Shown here in pieces: positions 1 through 7,604 of a DNA stretch of 64,000 nucleotides. Position 1 is the first letter of the stretch; each line of letters opens with the position of its first letter. The DNA lies in contig NZ_QBLC01000001.1 in assembly GCF_003052295.1 (NCBI RefSeq), forward strand, positions 434,001 to 498,000. The letters are read 5' to 3'. The position numbers and the translations under genes are program-made. The notes beneath the pieces were generated by a model, which made no database searches, was not told where the DNA came from, and worked only from the letters and a program-made list of their open reading frames with translations. The stretch comes from Trichococcus paludicola. GTDB taxonomy: Bacteria > Bacillota > Bacilli > Lactobacillales > Aerococcaceae.

Positions 1-719
1 CCAATGGTTCAGGCAAGTCGACCTTGGCCAAAACGATCAACGGCTTGATAGAAGCGAACTCCGGAGAAGTGATCATTGAAGGGATTCCTTTGAATGCAGA
101 AACGGTTTGGGACGTCCGCAAAAAAATCGGGATGGTTTTCCAGAATCCGGACAATCAGTTCGTCGGTTCGACCGTTCAGGACGATGTTGCGTTCGGTTTG
201 GAGAATGTCGGCATTCCCCGCGAAGAAATGGTGAAGCGCGTTGCTGATGCAGTAGCGGCTGTGAACATGGCCGACTTCATGGACAAAGAACCGGCACGTC
301 TTTCGGGAGGGCAGAAGCAACGGGTGGCGATCGCTGGGATCGTGGCTTTGTCCCCTGACATCATCATCCTAGATGAGGCGACGACCATGTTGGATCCGGA
401 AGGCCGTCACGAAGTCATCGAGACCATCCAAGAAATCAAGGAAAAAGAAAATTTGACGGTGATTTCGATCACCCATGACATCGACGAGGCCGCGAAGGCG
501 AACCGCATCTTTGTGATGGAAGCCGGGCAATTGAAACGGATTGGCACACCGGAAGAGATATTCAGCTTGGGCAAGGAAATCATCGATATCGGTTTGGATA
601 TCCCATTCCCAGAAAAGCTGAAATACCAATTGAAGAGACAGGGACTGGAAGTTCCTGAAGAATATTTGACTGAGGAAGGGATGGTGAGTTGGTTATGGAC
701 ATTACTTTCGAAAAAGTAG
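1..719 (+). CDS. ecfA1: Energy-coupling factor transporter ATPase EcfA1 (5' truncated by window)
   Basis: ATP-binding subunit of an ECF vitamin/micronutrient transporter; with EcfA2 and EcfT it forms the energizing module shared by many substrate-binding S-components at the cytoplasmic membrane. The window opens inside the Walker A loop (NGSGKST from base 3), so only the N-terminus is missing. Visible motifs: Q-loop VFQNPDNQF, signature [13 protein letters not shown], Walker B IIILDEATTMLDP with Glu, and switch histidine in ITHDIDEA. It is directly followed by ecfA2, whose start overlaps its 3' end, then ecfT, the usual group II ECF order. The paralogue split (A1 before A2) is assigned from gene order and the family pattern. 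Confidence 0.93.
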   Translation, partial: NGSGKSTLAKTINGLIEANSGEVIIEGIPLNAETVWDVRKKIGMVFQNPDNQFVGSTVQDDVAFGLENVGIPREEMVKRVADAVAAVNMADFMDKEPARLSGGQKQRVAIAGIVALSPDIIILDEATTMLDPEGRHEVIETIQEIKEKENLTVISITHDIDEAAKANRIFVMEAGQLKRIGTPEEIFSLGKEIIDIGLDIPFPEKLKYQLKRQGLEVPEEYLTEEGMVSWLWTLLSKK

Positions 720-1606
720 GCTATTCCTACTCTGCCGGAACGCCTTTCGAAAACCGGGCCCTCTATGATGTGAACCTGAACATACCGGACGGCAGCTATA
801 CAGCGTTGATCGGACATACCGGCAGCGGGAAATCGACGGTCACGCAGCATCTGAATGCTTTATTGAAACCAACACAAGGCAGCGTAACGATCGGTGACCG
901 CATCATAACGAACAAATCCAACAACAAAAACCTGAAGGGCCTGCGCAAAAAAGTCGGGATCGTGTTCCAGTTTCCGGAGTCGCAGCTGTTCGAGGAGACG
1001 ATCGCGAAGGATATCGCCTTCGGTCCGATGAACTTCGGCGTCAGCGAAGCGGACGCAATGGCGATCGTGAGGCGCGTCTTGCCTTTGGTCGGCTTGGATG
1101 AGTCCTTCATGGAACGCTCGCCCTTCGACCTTTCAGGGGGGCAAATGAGACGCGTAGCGATTGCCGGAGTTTTGGCGATGGAACCGGAAGTGCTGGTCCT
1201 GGATGAACCGACGGCCGGATTGGATCCTGCGGGCAGACGGGAAATCATGAATATGTTCAATCAACTGCATATCGACAACGGACTGACCATCGTATTGGTT
1301 ACGCATCAGATGAATGATGTCGCAACCTATGCGGATCATGTGGTCATTCTTGAGAAGGGGACAGTTGTCCGGATGGGCCCGCCTGCAGAAATTTTCAAGG
1401 ATGCCGCTTGGCTCCAGGAGAAACAATTGGGCTTGCCTTCCGCACTGGCTTTCCTCGATACGTTGAGCAAAAAGACAGGCATCGATTTCGGAAGCGAAAG
1501 GCCGCTGCGCACGGAACAACTGGCGGCTGTGCTGATCGCCAAAATCAAAGAGAACCAAGGAACCAAAAATGTCGCTAAGGAAGAGGGTGGCATAGATGTT
1601 GGATAA
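695..1606 (+). CDS. ecfA2: Energy-coupling factor transporter ATPase EcfA2
   Basis: Second ATPase of the ECF module. Motifs in order: Walker A GHTGSGKST (about residues 39-47), Q-loop VFQFPESQLF, signature LSGGQMRRVAIAG, Walker B VLVLDEPTAGLDP, H-loop VLVTHQMND. About 303 residues, slightly longer than EcfA1 because of a C-terminal tail. ATG at 695 is chosen because GGTGAG lies 6 nt upstream; an in-frame TTG at 689 is the alternative. It overlaps the end of ecfA1 by 25 nt and runs 11 nt into ecfT, so the three genes are probably translationally coupled. Confidence 0.93.
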   Translation: MDITFEKVGYSYSAGTPFENRALYDVNLNIPDGSYTALIGHTGSGKSTVTQHLNALLKPTQGSVTIGDRIITNKSNNKNLKGLRKKVGIVFQFPESQLFEETIAKDIAFGPMNFGVSEADAMAIVRRVLPLVGLDESFMERSPFDLSGGQMRRVAIAGVLAMEPEVLVLDEPTAGLDPAGRREIMNMFNQLHIDNGLTIVLVTHQMNDVATYADHVVILEKGTVVRMGPPAEIFKDAAWLQEKQLGLPSALAFLDTLSKKTGIDFGSERPLRTEQLAAVLIAKIKENQGTKNVAKEEGGIDVG

Positions 1607-2393
1607 ATTACTTTTTGGGCGCTACATCCAAGGCAACTCGCTGGTCCATAGACTGGATCCGCGCGCGAAGCTGATCGGTGCTTTCTATTTCATCATTGTC
1701 ATCTTCCTGGCCAACAACTGGCAGACTTATTTGATCATGACGTTGTTCACTTTCCTGTGCGTCATCCTTTCCGACATCAAACTGTCGGTCTTCTTGAACG
1801 GTGTGAAGCCGCTGATTTGGTTGATCATGTTCACGGTATTGCTGCAGATCCTCTTCACACGGGGCGGTGAAACATATTTTGAACTGGGACCGATCAGCGT
1901 CACTTCGTTCGGGGTGATCAACGGCGCCTTTATCTTCATGCGCTTCGTCCTGATCATCTTCATTTCGACGCTGCTGACGCTCACGACGATGCCGTTGTCG
2001 TTGACCGATGCGATCGAAAAACTGTTGGGGCCGCTGAAACGCTTCAAGGTTCCTGTCCACGAAATCGCACTGATGCTTTCCATTGCGTTGCGTTTCGTGC
2101 CGACGTTGATGGATGAAGCTTCGAAAATCATGAATGCGCAACGGGCTCGCGGCGTCGAGTTCGGTGAAGGCAATATCGTGAAGCAGATGAAGGCAGTCAC
2201 ACCGATCTTGGTGCCGCTGTTCGTCAGCTCGTTCAATCGTGCCGATGAATTGGCGAACGCCATGGAAGCGCGTGGGTATCAGGGCGGTGAAGGCCGAACG
2301 AAATACCGCGTCCTCGATTGGCAGAGGCTGGATACGCTGAGTATGCTGGCGTTTGTCGTGCTGACAGGGCTGTTGCTGTTCTTCCGATCTTGA
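1596..2393 (+). CDS. ecfT: ECF transporter transmembrane scaffold EcfT
   Basis: Membrane subunit that links the two ATPases to interchangeable S-components. The 265-residue protein has hydrophobic helices in the N-terminal half and near the C-terminus. The two Ala-Arg-Gly motifs typical of EcfT coupling helices are present (QRARGVEFG and MEARGYQGG). The start overlaps ecfA2 by 11 nt, and a factor-independent terminator follows at 2432-2461. No S-component is in this operon; one (44358-44855) lies 42 kb away in the window and could use this module. Confidence 0.93.
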   Translation: MLDKLLFGRYIQGNSLVHRLDPRAKLIGAFYFIIVIFLANNWQTYLIMTLFTFLCVILSDIKLSVFLNGVKPLIWLIMFTVLLQILFTRGGETYFELGPISVTSFGVINGAFIFMRFVLIIFISTLLTLTTMPLSLTDAIEKLLGPLKRFKVPVHEIALMLSIALRFVPTLMDEASKIMNAQRARGVEFGEGNIVKQMKAVTPILVPLFVSSFNRADELANAMEARGYQGGEGRTKYRVLDWQRLDTLSMLAFVVLTGLLLFFRS

Positions 2394-2431
2394 GCGCATA
2401 CAGAGGCAATCTGCCGTTATAGAACGAGTCT

Positions 2432-2461
2432 GGGGACCGGGTAGTACTTCCGGTCCCTTTT
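2432..2461 (+). terminator. Terminator after ecfT
   Basis: GGGACCGG pairs with CCGGTCCC across a 9-nt loop and is followed by TTTT. It separates the ECF operon from truA. Confidence 0.7.
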
Positions 2462-2493
2462 AAAATAGAAAAAAACATAACCATACATATAGG

Positions 2494-2529
2494 AAAGATA
2501 AGAAAGATAAGAAAGACAAGAAAGACAAG
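2494..2529 (+). repeat. Four 9-bp tandem repeats (AAAGAYAAG) in the truA leader
   Basis: Copies at 2494-2502 and 2503-2511 read AAAGATAAG; copies at 2512-2520 and 2521-2529 read AAAGACAAG. A partial fifth copy runs into AAAGGGG, the likely truA ribosome site. The tract is purine-only apart from one pyrimidine per unit and lies wholly in the untranslated leader, 20 nt before the start codon. Confidence 0.9.
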
Positions 2530-2548
2530 AAAGGGGCATACGCCACCA

Positions 2549-3322
2549 ATGAGTGCACAACGATTCAAATGCATCGTGCAATATGACGGAACGGGTTATG
2601 TGGGTTATCAGGTCCAACCCAACGGCAACAGTGTCCAAACGGAAATCGAAAAGGCTTTGAAGAAAATGTCGAATGGGCAGATCATTCCGATCCATGCATC
2701 CGGCCGGACCGATTCGGGTGTCCATGCACTCGGGCAAGTCATCCACTTCGATTACCCGGCTGCGATCAAGCCGGATCATCTGCTGCGGGCGTTGAACAGC
2801 TTGCTGCCTGATGACATTTTGGTCACATCCGTGGAGTTCGCTCCAGAGGAATTCCATTCGCGTTACCATGCGATGGGTAAAAAATACATTTACCGGGTCG
2901 ATCTCGATCGCTTCCCGAACCCCTTCAAACGACTCTATACAACGCACCATCCTTACCGCTTCAATATGGCGAATCTGGAGCAGGCCATCAAAAAACTGGA
3001 AGGCGAGCATGACTTCACCAGCTTCTGTTCGACAAAAACCGACAAGACCGATCTGGTCCGGACCGTTTATGAAGCGAGTGTCAGGAAGGACGAGGAAAAC
3101 AATGAACTGGTCTTCACCTTCAGGGGCAATGGTTTCCTCTACAATATGATCCGCATTTTCGTGGGGACGCTGCTGCAGATTGCTGACGGCCTGAAAAAGG
3201 TCGAGGAAATCGACCGCCTTTTGGAAGTGAAGGACAGGCGCCAAGCCGGACCGACAGCCCCATCGCAAGGGTTGTATCTCGTGGAAGTGTATTATGACGA
3301 AGAAAAATTAAGGAACGGATAG
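2549..3322 (+). CDS. truA: tRNA pseudouridine(38-40) synthase TruA
   Basis: Isomerises uridines 38-40 in the tRNA anticodon stem-loop to pseudouridine. The family hallmark GRTDSGVHA is at about residues 52-60, with catalytic Asp55, and the length (257 aa) is normal. Further family signatures are RSYHAMGKKY-like text in the middle and FRGNGFLYNMIR near residue 190. truA following the ecf genes is the standard Firmicutes order. In many relatives rplM-rpsI comes next, but here 2.4 kb of other genes separate them. Confidence 0.95.
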   Translation: MSAQRFKCIVQYDGTGYVGYQVQPNGNSVQTEIEKALKKMSNGQIIPIHASGRTDSGVHALGQVIHFDYPAAIKPDHLLRALNSLLPDDILVTSVEFAPEEFHSRYHAMGKKYIYRVDLDRFPNPFKRLYTTHHPYRFNMANLEQAIKKLEGEHDFTSFCSTKTDKTDLVRTVYEASVRKDEENNELVFTFRGNGFLYNMIRIFVGTLLQIADGLKKVEEIDRLLEVKDRRQAGPTAPSQGLYLVEVYYDEEKLRNG

Positions 3323-3333
3323 GGGGAAGAGGC

Positions 3334-3600
3334 ATGTTTAAAAAGGAAAGAGCGGAAATCGATGCCATCGACCAGGAGTTGGTGAAGCTATTCGAACGCC
3401 GGATGGATGCAGTTACGGAGATTGCGCGGATCAAGAAAGAGAACGAGCTGCCGATCCTGGACCAATCAAGGGAAGACAAGGTGTTGGATAAAGTGCGCGG
3501 GCTGACCGATAACAAAGCCTACGAAGACAGCGTGGAAGACCTCTTCCGTTGCCTGATGACGATCACGAAAGCATTCGAAACCAAACAGAACGAAGAATAA
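3334..3600 (+). CDS. Chorismate mutase, AroQ type, stand-alone
   Basis: An 88-residue all-helical protein matching the AroQ (type II) chorismate mutase domain, which converts chorismate to prephenate for Phe/Tyr synthesis. The start IDAIDQELVKLFERRM carries the conserved Arg of helix 1. ARIKKENELPILDQSRE follows, with the expected Lys and Arg/Glu of the active site. It begins 11 nt after truA with an AGGGGGAAGAGG ribosome site and is probably cotranscribed with it. No other aromatic pathway gene is nearby, so a free-standing mutase or a regulatory relative are both possible. Confidence 0.8.
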   Translation: MFKKERAEIDAIDQELVKLFERRMDAVTEIARIKKENELPILDQSREDKVLDKVRGLTDNKAYEDSVEDLFRCLMTITKAFETKQNEE

Positions 3601-3613
3601 ATCAAGAATGCTG

Positions 3614-3661
3614 AAAAAGCGGCTGTGGAAAAGACGAGATCTTTTCCACAGCTGCTTTTTT
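3614..3661 (+). terminator. Strong terminator after the chorismate mutase gene
   Basis: A long stem (AGCGGCTGTGGAAAAGA against TCTTTTCCACAGCTGCT, one mismatch) is followed by a T-run. It ends the truA-mutase transcript. Confidence 0.85.
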
Positions 3662-3690
3662 GCGTGCTTGAGCAATGGCGAGCGGCGCCA

Positions 3691-3820
3691 GCTCCGGTGA
3701 AGCAGCCGTCGCCGGAGGACAGCTCCTGCAATCTCCGTCAGCTCCGGCGAAGCACCCCCCACAGGAGCTGACGCTCCCGCAAAAAGTCTGAACTCCGGCG
3801 AGGCCTCCGTTCACCGGAGG
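3691..3820. repeat. Phased 50-bp hairpin array A (3 units)
   Basis: Left arms CTCCGG start at 3692, 3742 and 3793; right arms CCGGAG or CAGGAG start at 3712, 3762 and 3814. The period is 50 then 51 bp. The second unit extends outward to GTCAGCTCC against GGAGCTGAC. The array lies between the convergent terminators of the mutase and trans-sulfuration genes. It belongs to the same family as arrays at 13004, 14011, 26358, 36341, 46959 and 61405. Confidence 0.85.
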
Positions 3821-3844
3821 AAACCACCGGACAGCGCTGAAAAA

Positions 3845-3885
3845 CAAAAACCCCCGCAAGCGCCACAAGCCCTTCGGAGGTTTTC
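3845..3885 (-). terminator. Terminator of the trans-sulfuration enzyme gene
   Basis: On the minus strand AAAACCTCCG pairs with CGGGGGTTTT and is followed by T-rich sequence, 31 nt past the stop codon. Its stem resembles the neighbouring hairpin array units. Confidence 0.6.
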
Positions 3886-3915
3886 AACATACTATGTCTT
3901 TTGCGGTCTACCTTA

Positions 3916-5031
3916 TCAGACTTTGGCAACAACCGCAGCCTTCGCGAAGGCCTGACGCAGATCGACGATCAGATCATCCGCATCCTCGATTCCTGTCGAG
4001 ATGCGCAGCAGATCGTCCGTCAAACCGTATGATTCGCGGATTTCAACCGGAATATCGGCATGTGTCTGGGTAGTGGGGTAAGTGATCAGACTCTCCACGC
4101 CGCCCAAGCTTTCAGCGAAAGTGAAGATATTCAGGGCATCCAACATGGCAGGGATACAGGCTTTATCATGCAGCGTGAAGCTCAGCATGCCGCCTTTACC
4201 CGGGTAATAGACCGATTTGATAAGATTTTCCGTTTCCAGATAAGCAACGACTGCCTGTGCATTCGTCTGGTGCTGTTTCATGCGCAGCGGCAACGTCTTC
4301 AGTCCGCGGACCAAGAGCCAACAGTCGAAGGCGTCCAAAGTGCCGCCTGCCGTATTCAGTTGGAAAGCCAGCTGTTCGCCGAGCGCCTTGTCGTTCGTCA
4401 CGACCGCACCCGCCAACAGATCGTTATGGCCACCAAGGTATTTGGTGGCGCTGTGGACGACGATATCGGCGCCCAGATCCAAAGGACGCTGCAACAGAGG
4501 TGTGTAGAAGGTATTGTCCACAATCACCAGTAAACCGTGTTTTTTTGCGATCTCAGCCACCGCCGAGATATCTGTTTCCTTCATGAGCGGATTCGTCGGC
4601 GTTTCGATGTAGACAGCGGCGGTATTATCCTGGATGGCCGATGCGATATCGATCGGATCATCGACATAAGTGAAGGAATAGAAGCCTTTTTTCTCCATAT
4701 CCTGGAAATAACGGAAGCTGCCGCCGTAAAGGTCCCTGGATGCGACGAAATGGCTGTTGACCGGGAAAATGCTGAAGGCGAGCTGGATGGCACTCATACC
4801 TGAGCTGGTAGCGAAGCCTTGGACGCCATTTTCAAGAACAGCCAAACCTTCCTGAAGGATATCCCTAGTCGGATTGGCGGTGCGAGTGTAGTCATAGCCG
4901 GTCGATTGGCCCAAGCCAGGATGTCCATAAGCTGTGGACAAATAAATCGGGGCACTGACGGCGCCTGTTTTCGGATCTTTTCTGTTTCCCAATTGCGCAA
5001 GATAACTTTGAATGCTGATATTGTCCATCAT
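3916..5031 (-). CDS. Cys/Met metabolism PLP-dependent enzyme (cystathionine gamma-synthase/MetI-like)
   Basis: PLP enzyme of the Cys/Met metabolism family, acting on homoserine esters or cystathionine in methionine synthesis. The PLP lysine is in HSATKYLGGHND; YDYTRTANPTR near the start and SSGMSAIQ further on are family signatures, and SLGGVESL is near the C-terminus. The start at 5031 gives 371 aa and is chosen because AAAGGAG lies 5 nt upstream; an upstream in-frame start adds ten unlikely residues. It is a monocistronic gene divergent from the 5274 gene. The family separates gamma-synthase, beta-lyase and sulfhydrylase poorly by eye, so the exact reaction is left open. No S-box or T-box was seen in its leader. 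Confidence 0.85.
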   Translation of the reverse strand: MMDNISIQSYLAQLGNRKDPKTGAVSAPIYLSTAYGHPGLGQSTGYDYTRTANPTRDILQEGLAVLENGVQGFATSSGMSAIQLAFSIFPVNSHFVASRDLYGGSFRYFQDMEKKGFYSFTYVDDPIDIASAIQDNTAAVYIETPTNPLMKETDISAVAEIAKKHGLLVIVDNTFYTPLLQRPLDLGADIVVHSATKYLGGHNDLLAGAVVTNDKALGEQLAFQLNTAGGTLDAFDCWLLVRGLKTLPLRMKQHQTNAQAVVAYLETENLIKSVYYPGKGGMLSFTLHDKACIPAMLDALNIFTFAESLGGVESLITYPTTQTHADIPVEIRESYGLTDDLLRISTGIEDADDLIVDLRQAFAKAAVVAKV

Positions 5032-5167
5032 CGATTCTCCTTTATGCGAAATGACATACATAAGTGCATTATCATCTTTTTATCATTTAAAATTAATGTT
5101 AGTGCAATGGTAGCACGAGTGCTTAAAGTGGTCAATATTTTTATGTATTTAAAGTCAGTGAAGTTGC

Positions 5168-5203
5168 GAGAAATAACCGATCACGCTTGAACGGTTATTT
5201 CTC
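5168..5203. promoter_or_regulatory. 12-bp perfect inverted repeat in divergent intergenic region
   Basis: GAGAAATAACCG at 5168-5179 is perfectly inverted at 5192-5203 with a 12-nt loop and no T-run. It lies between the divergent trans-sulfuration gene and the 5274 gene, so it is more likely an operator or leader structure than a terminator. Confidence 0.45.
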
Positions 5204-5273
5204 TGGAATGATGTTAAAATTCCGAAACTCGCGTATAATGGAAATATAAGAATGAATGAAGGAGAGTGGAATA

Positions 5274-5627
5274 ATGGTAACGTTCATCAAAGAACTCAAA
5301 CGCATCCCACGCGGCGATGTGCCGGATTTTGTGGCTGCTGCAATGCCTCAGTTTTATGAAGCGATCGGTCTGCCGAATGATGTGGTCCTTTCCGTGCAAG
5401 CCAGCATGGCGCATTACTCGACCCCGAAAAAGAACGTGGCAGTTGAAGAATATGAAGCTTTTGAACTAACAATCACGAAAAAAGGGGAGTTCGTCTCGGT
5501 GGAAGACATCGTGAAGGACAACAGCATCATCGAAGCATTCAAGCCGCACAAGACATCCGGCAAAGGTGCCTATCCATTTGTACCAGCCGAGGTCATCGAG
5601 CAATTATATTTATATTTGAAAAAATAA
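5274..5627 (+). CDS. Conserved unknown protein, 117 aa
   Basis: I do not recognise this protein. It is soluble, acidic and basic in alternation, with no signal peptide, membrane segment or metal motif. The C-terminal half (KKGEFVSVEDIVKDNS, then KGAYPFVPAEVIEQL) looks like a compact alpha/beta fold. The start at 5274 follows GGAGAGTGG at proper spacing; an ATG at 5256 would place that ribosome site inside the gene. TATAAT at 5234-5239 is a plausible -10. It is monocistronic, with a weak terminator after it. Confidence 0.7.
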   Translation: MVTFIKELKRIPRGDVPDFVAAAMPQFYEAIGLPNDVVLSVQASMAHYSTPKKNVAVEEYEAFELTITKKGEFVSVEDIVKDNSIIEAFKPHKTSGKGAYPFVPAEVIEQLYLYLKK

Positions 5628-5631
5628 ATAA

Positions 5632-5677
5632 AAGGTTCCACAAACGCTGTTTCTGCGGGCGGGTGGGGCCTTTTTTG
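5632..5677 (+). terminator. Probable terminator upstream of rplM
   Basis: AAAGGTTCCAC can pair with GTGGGGCCTTT, followed by six T. The loop is long, so strength is uncertain. Confidence 0.5.
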
Positions 5678-5711
5678 CGCTGCAAAGGATAAAATATTTC
5701 TTGTGAACCGA

Positions 5712-5740
5712 TTGACAACTCTCTAGGAATGTCGTATCAT
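5712..5740 (+). promoter_or_regulatory. rplM-rpsI promoter
   Basis: TTGACA at 5712-5717, 17-bp spacer, TATCAT at 5735-5740. It lies about 85 bp before the rplM start codon, leaving a structured leader. Confidence 0.8.
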
Positions 5741-5746
5741 ATAAGA

Positions 5747-5824
5747 CGGTATTGTTTGCCCCACGATGAGCCCCGGAAACTCAATTGGATCAAACAGACA
5801 GAGAAGAATATGGAGGAAACAAAC
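5747..5824 (+). ncRNA. Putative L13 leader (ribosomal protein autoregulatory RNA)
   Basis: The leader of rplM folds into an outer stem (TTGTTTG with CAAACAG) and an inner hairpin (GAG CCCCGGAAA CTC), ending at the GGAGG site. Firmicute rplM transcripts carry a known L13 leader motif at this place; assignment here rests on position and stem-loop pattern, not a covariance search. Confidence 0.5.
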
Positions 5825-6268
5825 GTGCGTACAACATACATGGCTAAAGCAAACGAAATCGACCGCAAATGGTTCGTAATCGACGCGACTGACATCCCAT
5901 TGGGACGTTTATCAACACAAGTTGCAACTATTTTACGCGGTAAAAACAAACCAACTTTCACACCACACGTAGACACTGGTGATTATGTGATTGTTATCAA
6001 TGCAGACAAAGTTACATTAACAGGTAAAAAAGCATCTGACAAAATTTATTCCCGTCATTCAGGTTATCCAGGTGGGCTAAAACAAATTTCAGCTGGTGAA
6101 TTACGTGCTAAGAATTCAAGAAAATTAGTTGAATTGTCTGTTAAAGGCATGCTACCTAAGAACTCTTTAGGTGCTAAACAATTCACTAAGTTACACGTAT
6201 ACGGTGAAGCAGTTCACCCACACGAAGCTCAATTACCAGAAGTTTTAGATATCACTAACCTAATTTAA
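5825..6268 (+). CDS. rplM: 50S ribosomal protein L13
   Basis: 147-residue L13 of the large subunit. Recognised by [15 protein letters not shown] at the start, [15 protein letters not shown], the [14 protein letters not shown]-like core and [11 protein letters not shown] near the end. GTG at 5825 has GGAGG 8 nt upstream and matches the usual N-terminus; the longer upstream frame lies in the leader RNA. Codon choice shifts to the A/T-ending codons of highly expressed genes, unlike its neighbours. Cotranscribed with rpsI. Confidence 0.97.
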   Translation: MRTTYMAKANEIDRKWFVIDATDIPLGRLSTQVATILRGKNKPTFTPHVDTGDYVIVINADKVTLTGKKASDKIYSRHSGYPGGLKQISAGELRAKNSRKLVELSVKGMLPKNSLGAKQFTKLHVYGEAVHPHEAQLPEVLDITNLI

Positions 6269-6281
6269 GGAGGGAATTTCA

Positions 6282-6674
6282 TTGGCACAAGCACAATATA
6301 TCGCAACTGGTCGTCGTAAGAATTCGACTGCACGCGTACGTTTATTACCTGGCACAGGTAAAATCATCTTCAACAAAAAAGACATGGAAGAATACATCCC
6401 ATTCGCTTACTTATATGAAGTAATCAAACAACCTTTAAACCTTACAGGTACTTTAGGTAGCTACGATATCTTCGTTAACGTAAACGGCGGCGGATTCACT
6501 GGACAAGCTGGAGCAGCTCGTCACGGTATCTCTCGTGCATTATTAGAAGTAGATCCTGACTTCCGCGGACCATTGAAAGCAGCTGGTCTGTTAACACGTG
6601 ACCCACGTATGGTTGAACGTAAGAAACCAGGTTTGAAAAAAGCGCGTAAAGCATCACAATTCTCAAAACGTTAA
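6282..6674 (+). CDS. rpsI: 30S ribosomal protein S9
   Basis: 130-residue S9 of the small subunit. Signatures: [16 protein letters not shown] at the start, [15 protein letters not shown] in the middle and the basic tail ending KASQFSKR that reaches the P-site tRNA. TTG start 14 nt after rplM with AAGGAGGG upstream. Codon use is biased like rplM. Confidence 0.97.
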   Translation: MAQAQYIATGRRKNSTARVRLLPGTGKIIFNKKDMEEYIPFAYLYEVIKQPLNLTGTLGSYDIFVNVNGGGFTGQAGAARHGISRALLEVDPDFRGPLKAAGLLTRDPRMVERKKPGLKKARKASQFSKR

Positions 6675-6759
6675 TATTTATTGTATCAACGTTTTCAAAA
6701 AAGTTTTTTGCTTCAATTTGGTTCAAAAGACCGATTTGACAAATCAATTAACAGCCCTA

Positions 6760-6790
6760 AAGCATCGGCATTTTGCTGATGCTTTTTTTA
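6760..6790 (+). terminator. Terminator of rplM-rpsI operon
   Basis: AGCATCGGCA pairs with TGCTGATGCT over a short TTT loop and is followed by seven T. Confidence 0.85.
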
Positions 6791-6850
6791 TGGCATCAAT
6801 TCAATAGAATGAAAGTATGGAGTGTTCCATCAAAAAAGGCGGTGTAAACA

Positions 6851-6979
6851 GTGAATCCAAAAGAAAAAATGTTAGAAATAATCAAGAATAAACAAGGCGG
6901 CGGAAGGTCCAAACAAATCGACACGCCGAAAAATGATATTAAGAACATGCGCAAAGGCCCGAAGATTTATAATAAGTAA
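6851..6979 (+). CDS. Small basic protein, 42 aa
   Basis: A short open frame with a GTG start behind AAGGCGG and its own terminator at 7000-7032. The peptide begins MNPKEKMLEIIKNKQGGG and ends RKGPKIYNK, lysine-rich with no hydrophobic stretch. Similar small basic peptides with a KEKM start and a KGPK end seem familiar from lactic acid bacteria, but I cannot name a family. Ribosome site, compact gene layout and terminator support it as real. Confidence 0.55.
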   Translation: MNPKEKMLEIIKNKQGGGRSKQIDTPKNDIKNMRKGPKIYNK

Positions 6980-6999
6980 GCCGATTTGCTATACTGTGA

Positions 7000-7032
7000 A
7001 GATCCCATTCGAAAGAGCGGGGTCTTTTTTTT
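7000..7032 (+). terminator. Terminator after the 42-aa gene
   Basis: AGATCCCATTC and GAGCGGGGTCT pair over GAAA, followed by eight T. A close relative of this terminator recurs at 8113-8145. Confidence 0.75.
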
Positions 7033-7131
7033 ATTGAAATGAAGGGCTGTCCTAAATTCAAGGGGGAAAATGGACAGTTCTCAGCGTCAATCGTTAACTC
7101 AATAGCGGAATATCTCCGTTCTTAGAACACT

Positions 7132-7171
7132 GTTTACAATAATTATTAACTTTCGTGAGCAAATTGTAAAC
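7132..7171. promoter_or_regulatory. Inverted repeat upstream of the membrane protein pair
   Basis: GTTTACAAT at 7132-7140 is inverted as ATTGTAAAC at 7163-7171, 22 nt apart, 77 bp before the next start codon. It may be a pair of half-sites for a regulator. Confidence 0.4.
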
Positions 7172-7247
7172 GGTGTTATTAAATTAACAATTTGACGGAT
7201 TAACAAGAGGACTCATGTTATATTTGTTGCATTAGGGGGTGTTATCT

Positions 7248-7604
7248 TTGAACTATATCAGAACATTGTTGGCCTATTGTTTAGCTGGTTTTTTGGTCCC
7301 TTACTTGTGGAGTTATGTTTCCATTTTGGGAATTTATGCTGGTTTTGCAGCGGCAATATTAATAATTGGACCCGTTTGGTATATTGTTCACTACAATGGT
7401 CTGATCCATCAAGACAGTGAGGCAGCGACAGTCGATATGGGAGCTAGCATCGCGATTGCAGTTTTTACCAGTGATGTTTTATCTAAAGGGGTTATTAATA
7501 GCTTTTCATCATTACCAACAATTATTCTTTTATCAATTGGTGCAGTGTTTGCAGCATTAGTTTCACACTACTTTGAAAGAAGGAAGGGGAATCCCGATGT
7601 ATAG
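7248..7604 (+). CDS. Small integral membrane protein, paralogue 1 of a tandem pair
   Basis: About 118 residues with three to four hydrophobic segments. The core H-Q-DSEAATVDMGASIAI matches H-Q-TGGAFVDMGLATGV of the next gene, so the two are tandem paralogues and probably form one membrane complex. TTG at 7248 has GGGGG 8 nt upstream; a GTG at 7239 would overlap that site. Two-protein membrane pairs of this size are sometimes annotated as putative glycerol transporter subunits; I cannot confirm that here. The gene is AT-richer than its surroundings, suggesting later acquisition. Confidence 0.65.
   Translation: MNYIRTLLAYCLAGFLVPYLWSYVSILGIYAGFAAAILIIGPVWYIVHYNGLIHQDSEAATVDMGASIAIAVFTSDVLSKGVINSFSSLPTIILLSIGAVFAALVSHYFERRKGNPDV

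Noticed and set aside
1608-2399. Long open frame on the minus strand opposite ecfT
   Set aside because: Its product is a biased Arg/Gln/His-rich sequence, a shadow of the EcfT hydrophobic codons.
5032-5167. S-box (SAM) riboswitch or T-box for the trans-sulfuration gene
   Set aside because: The leader lacks the conserved S-box stems and the T-box GTGG/CGCGG elements; only simple promoter-like sequence is seen.
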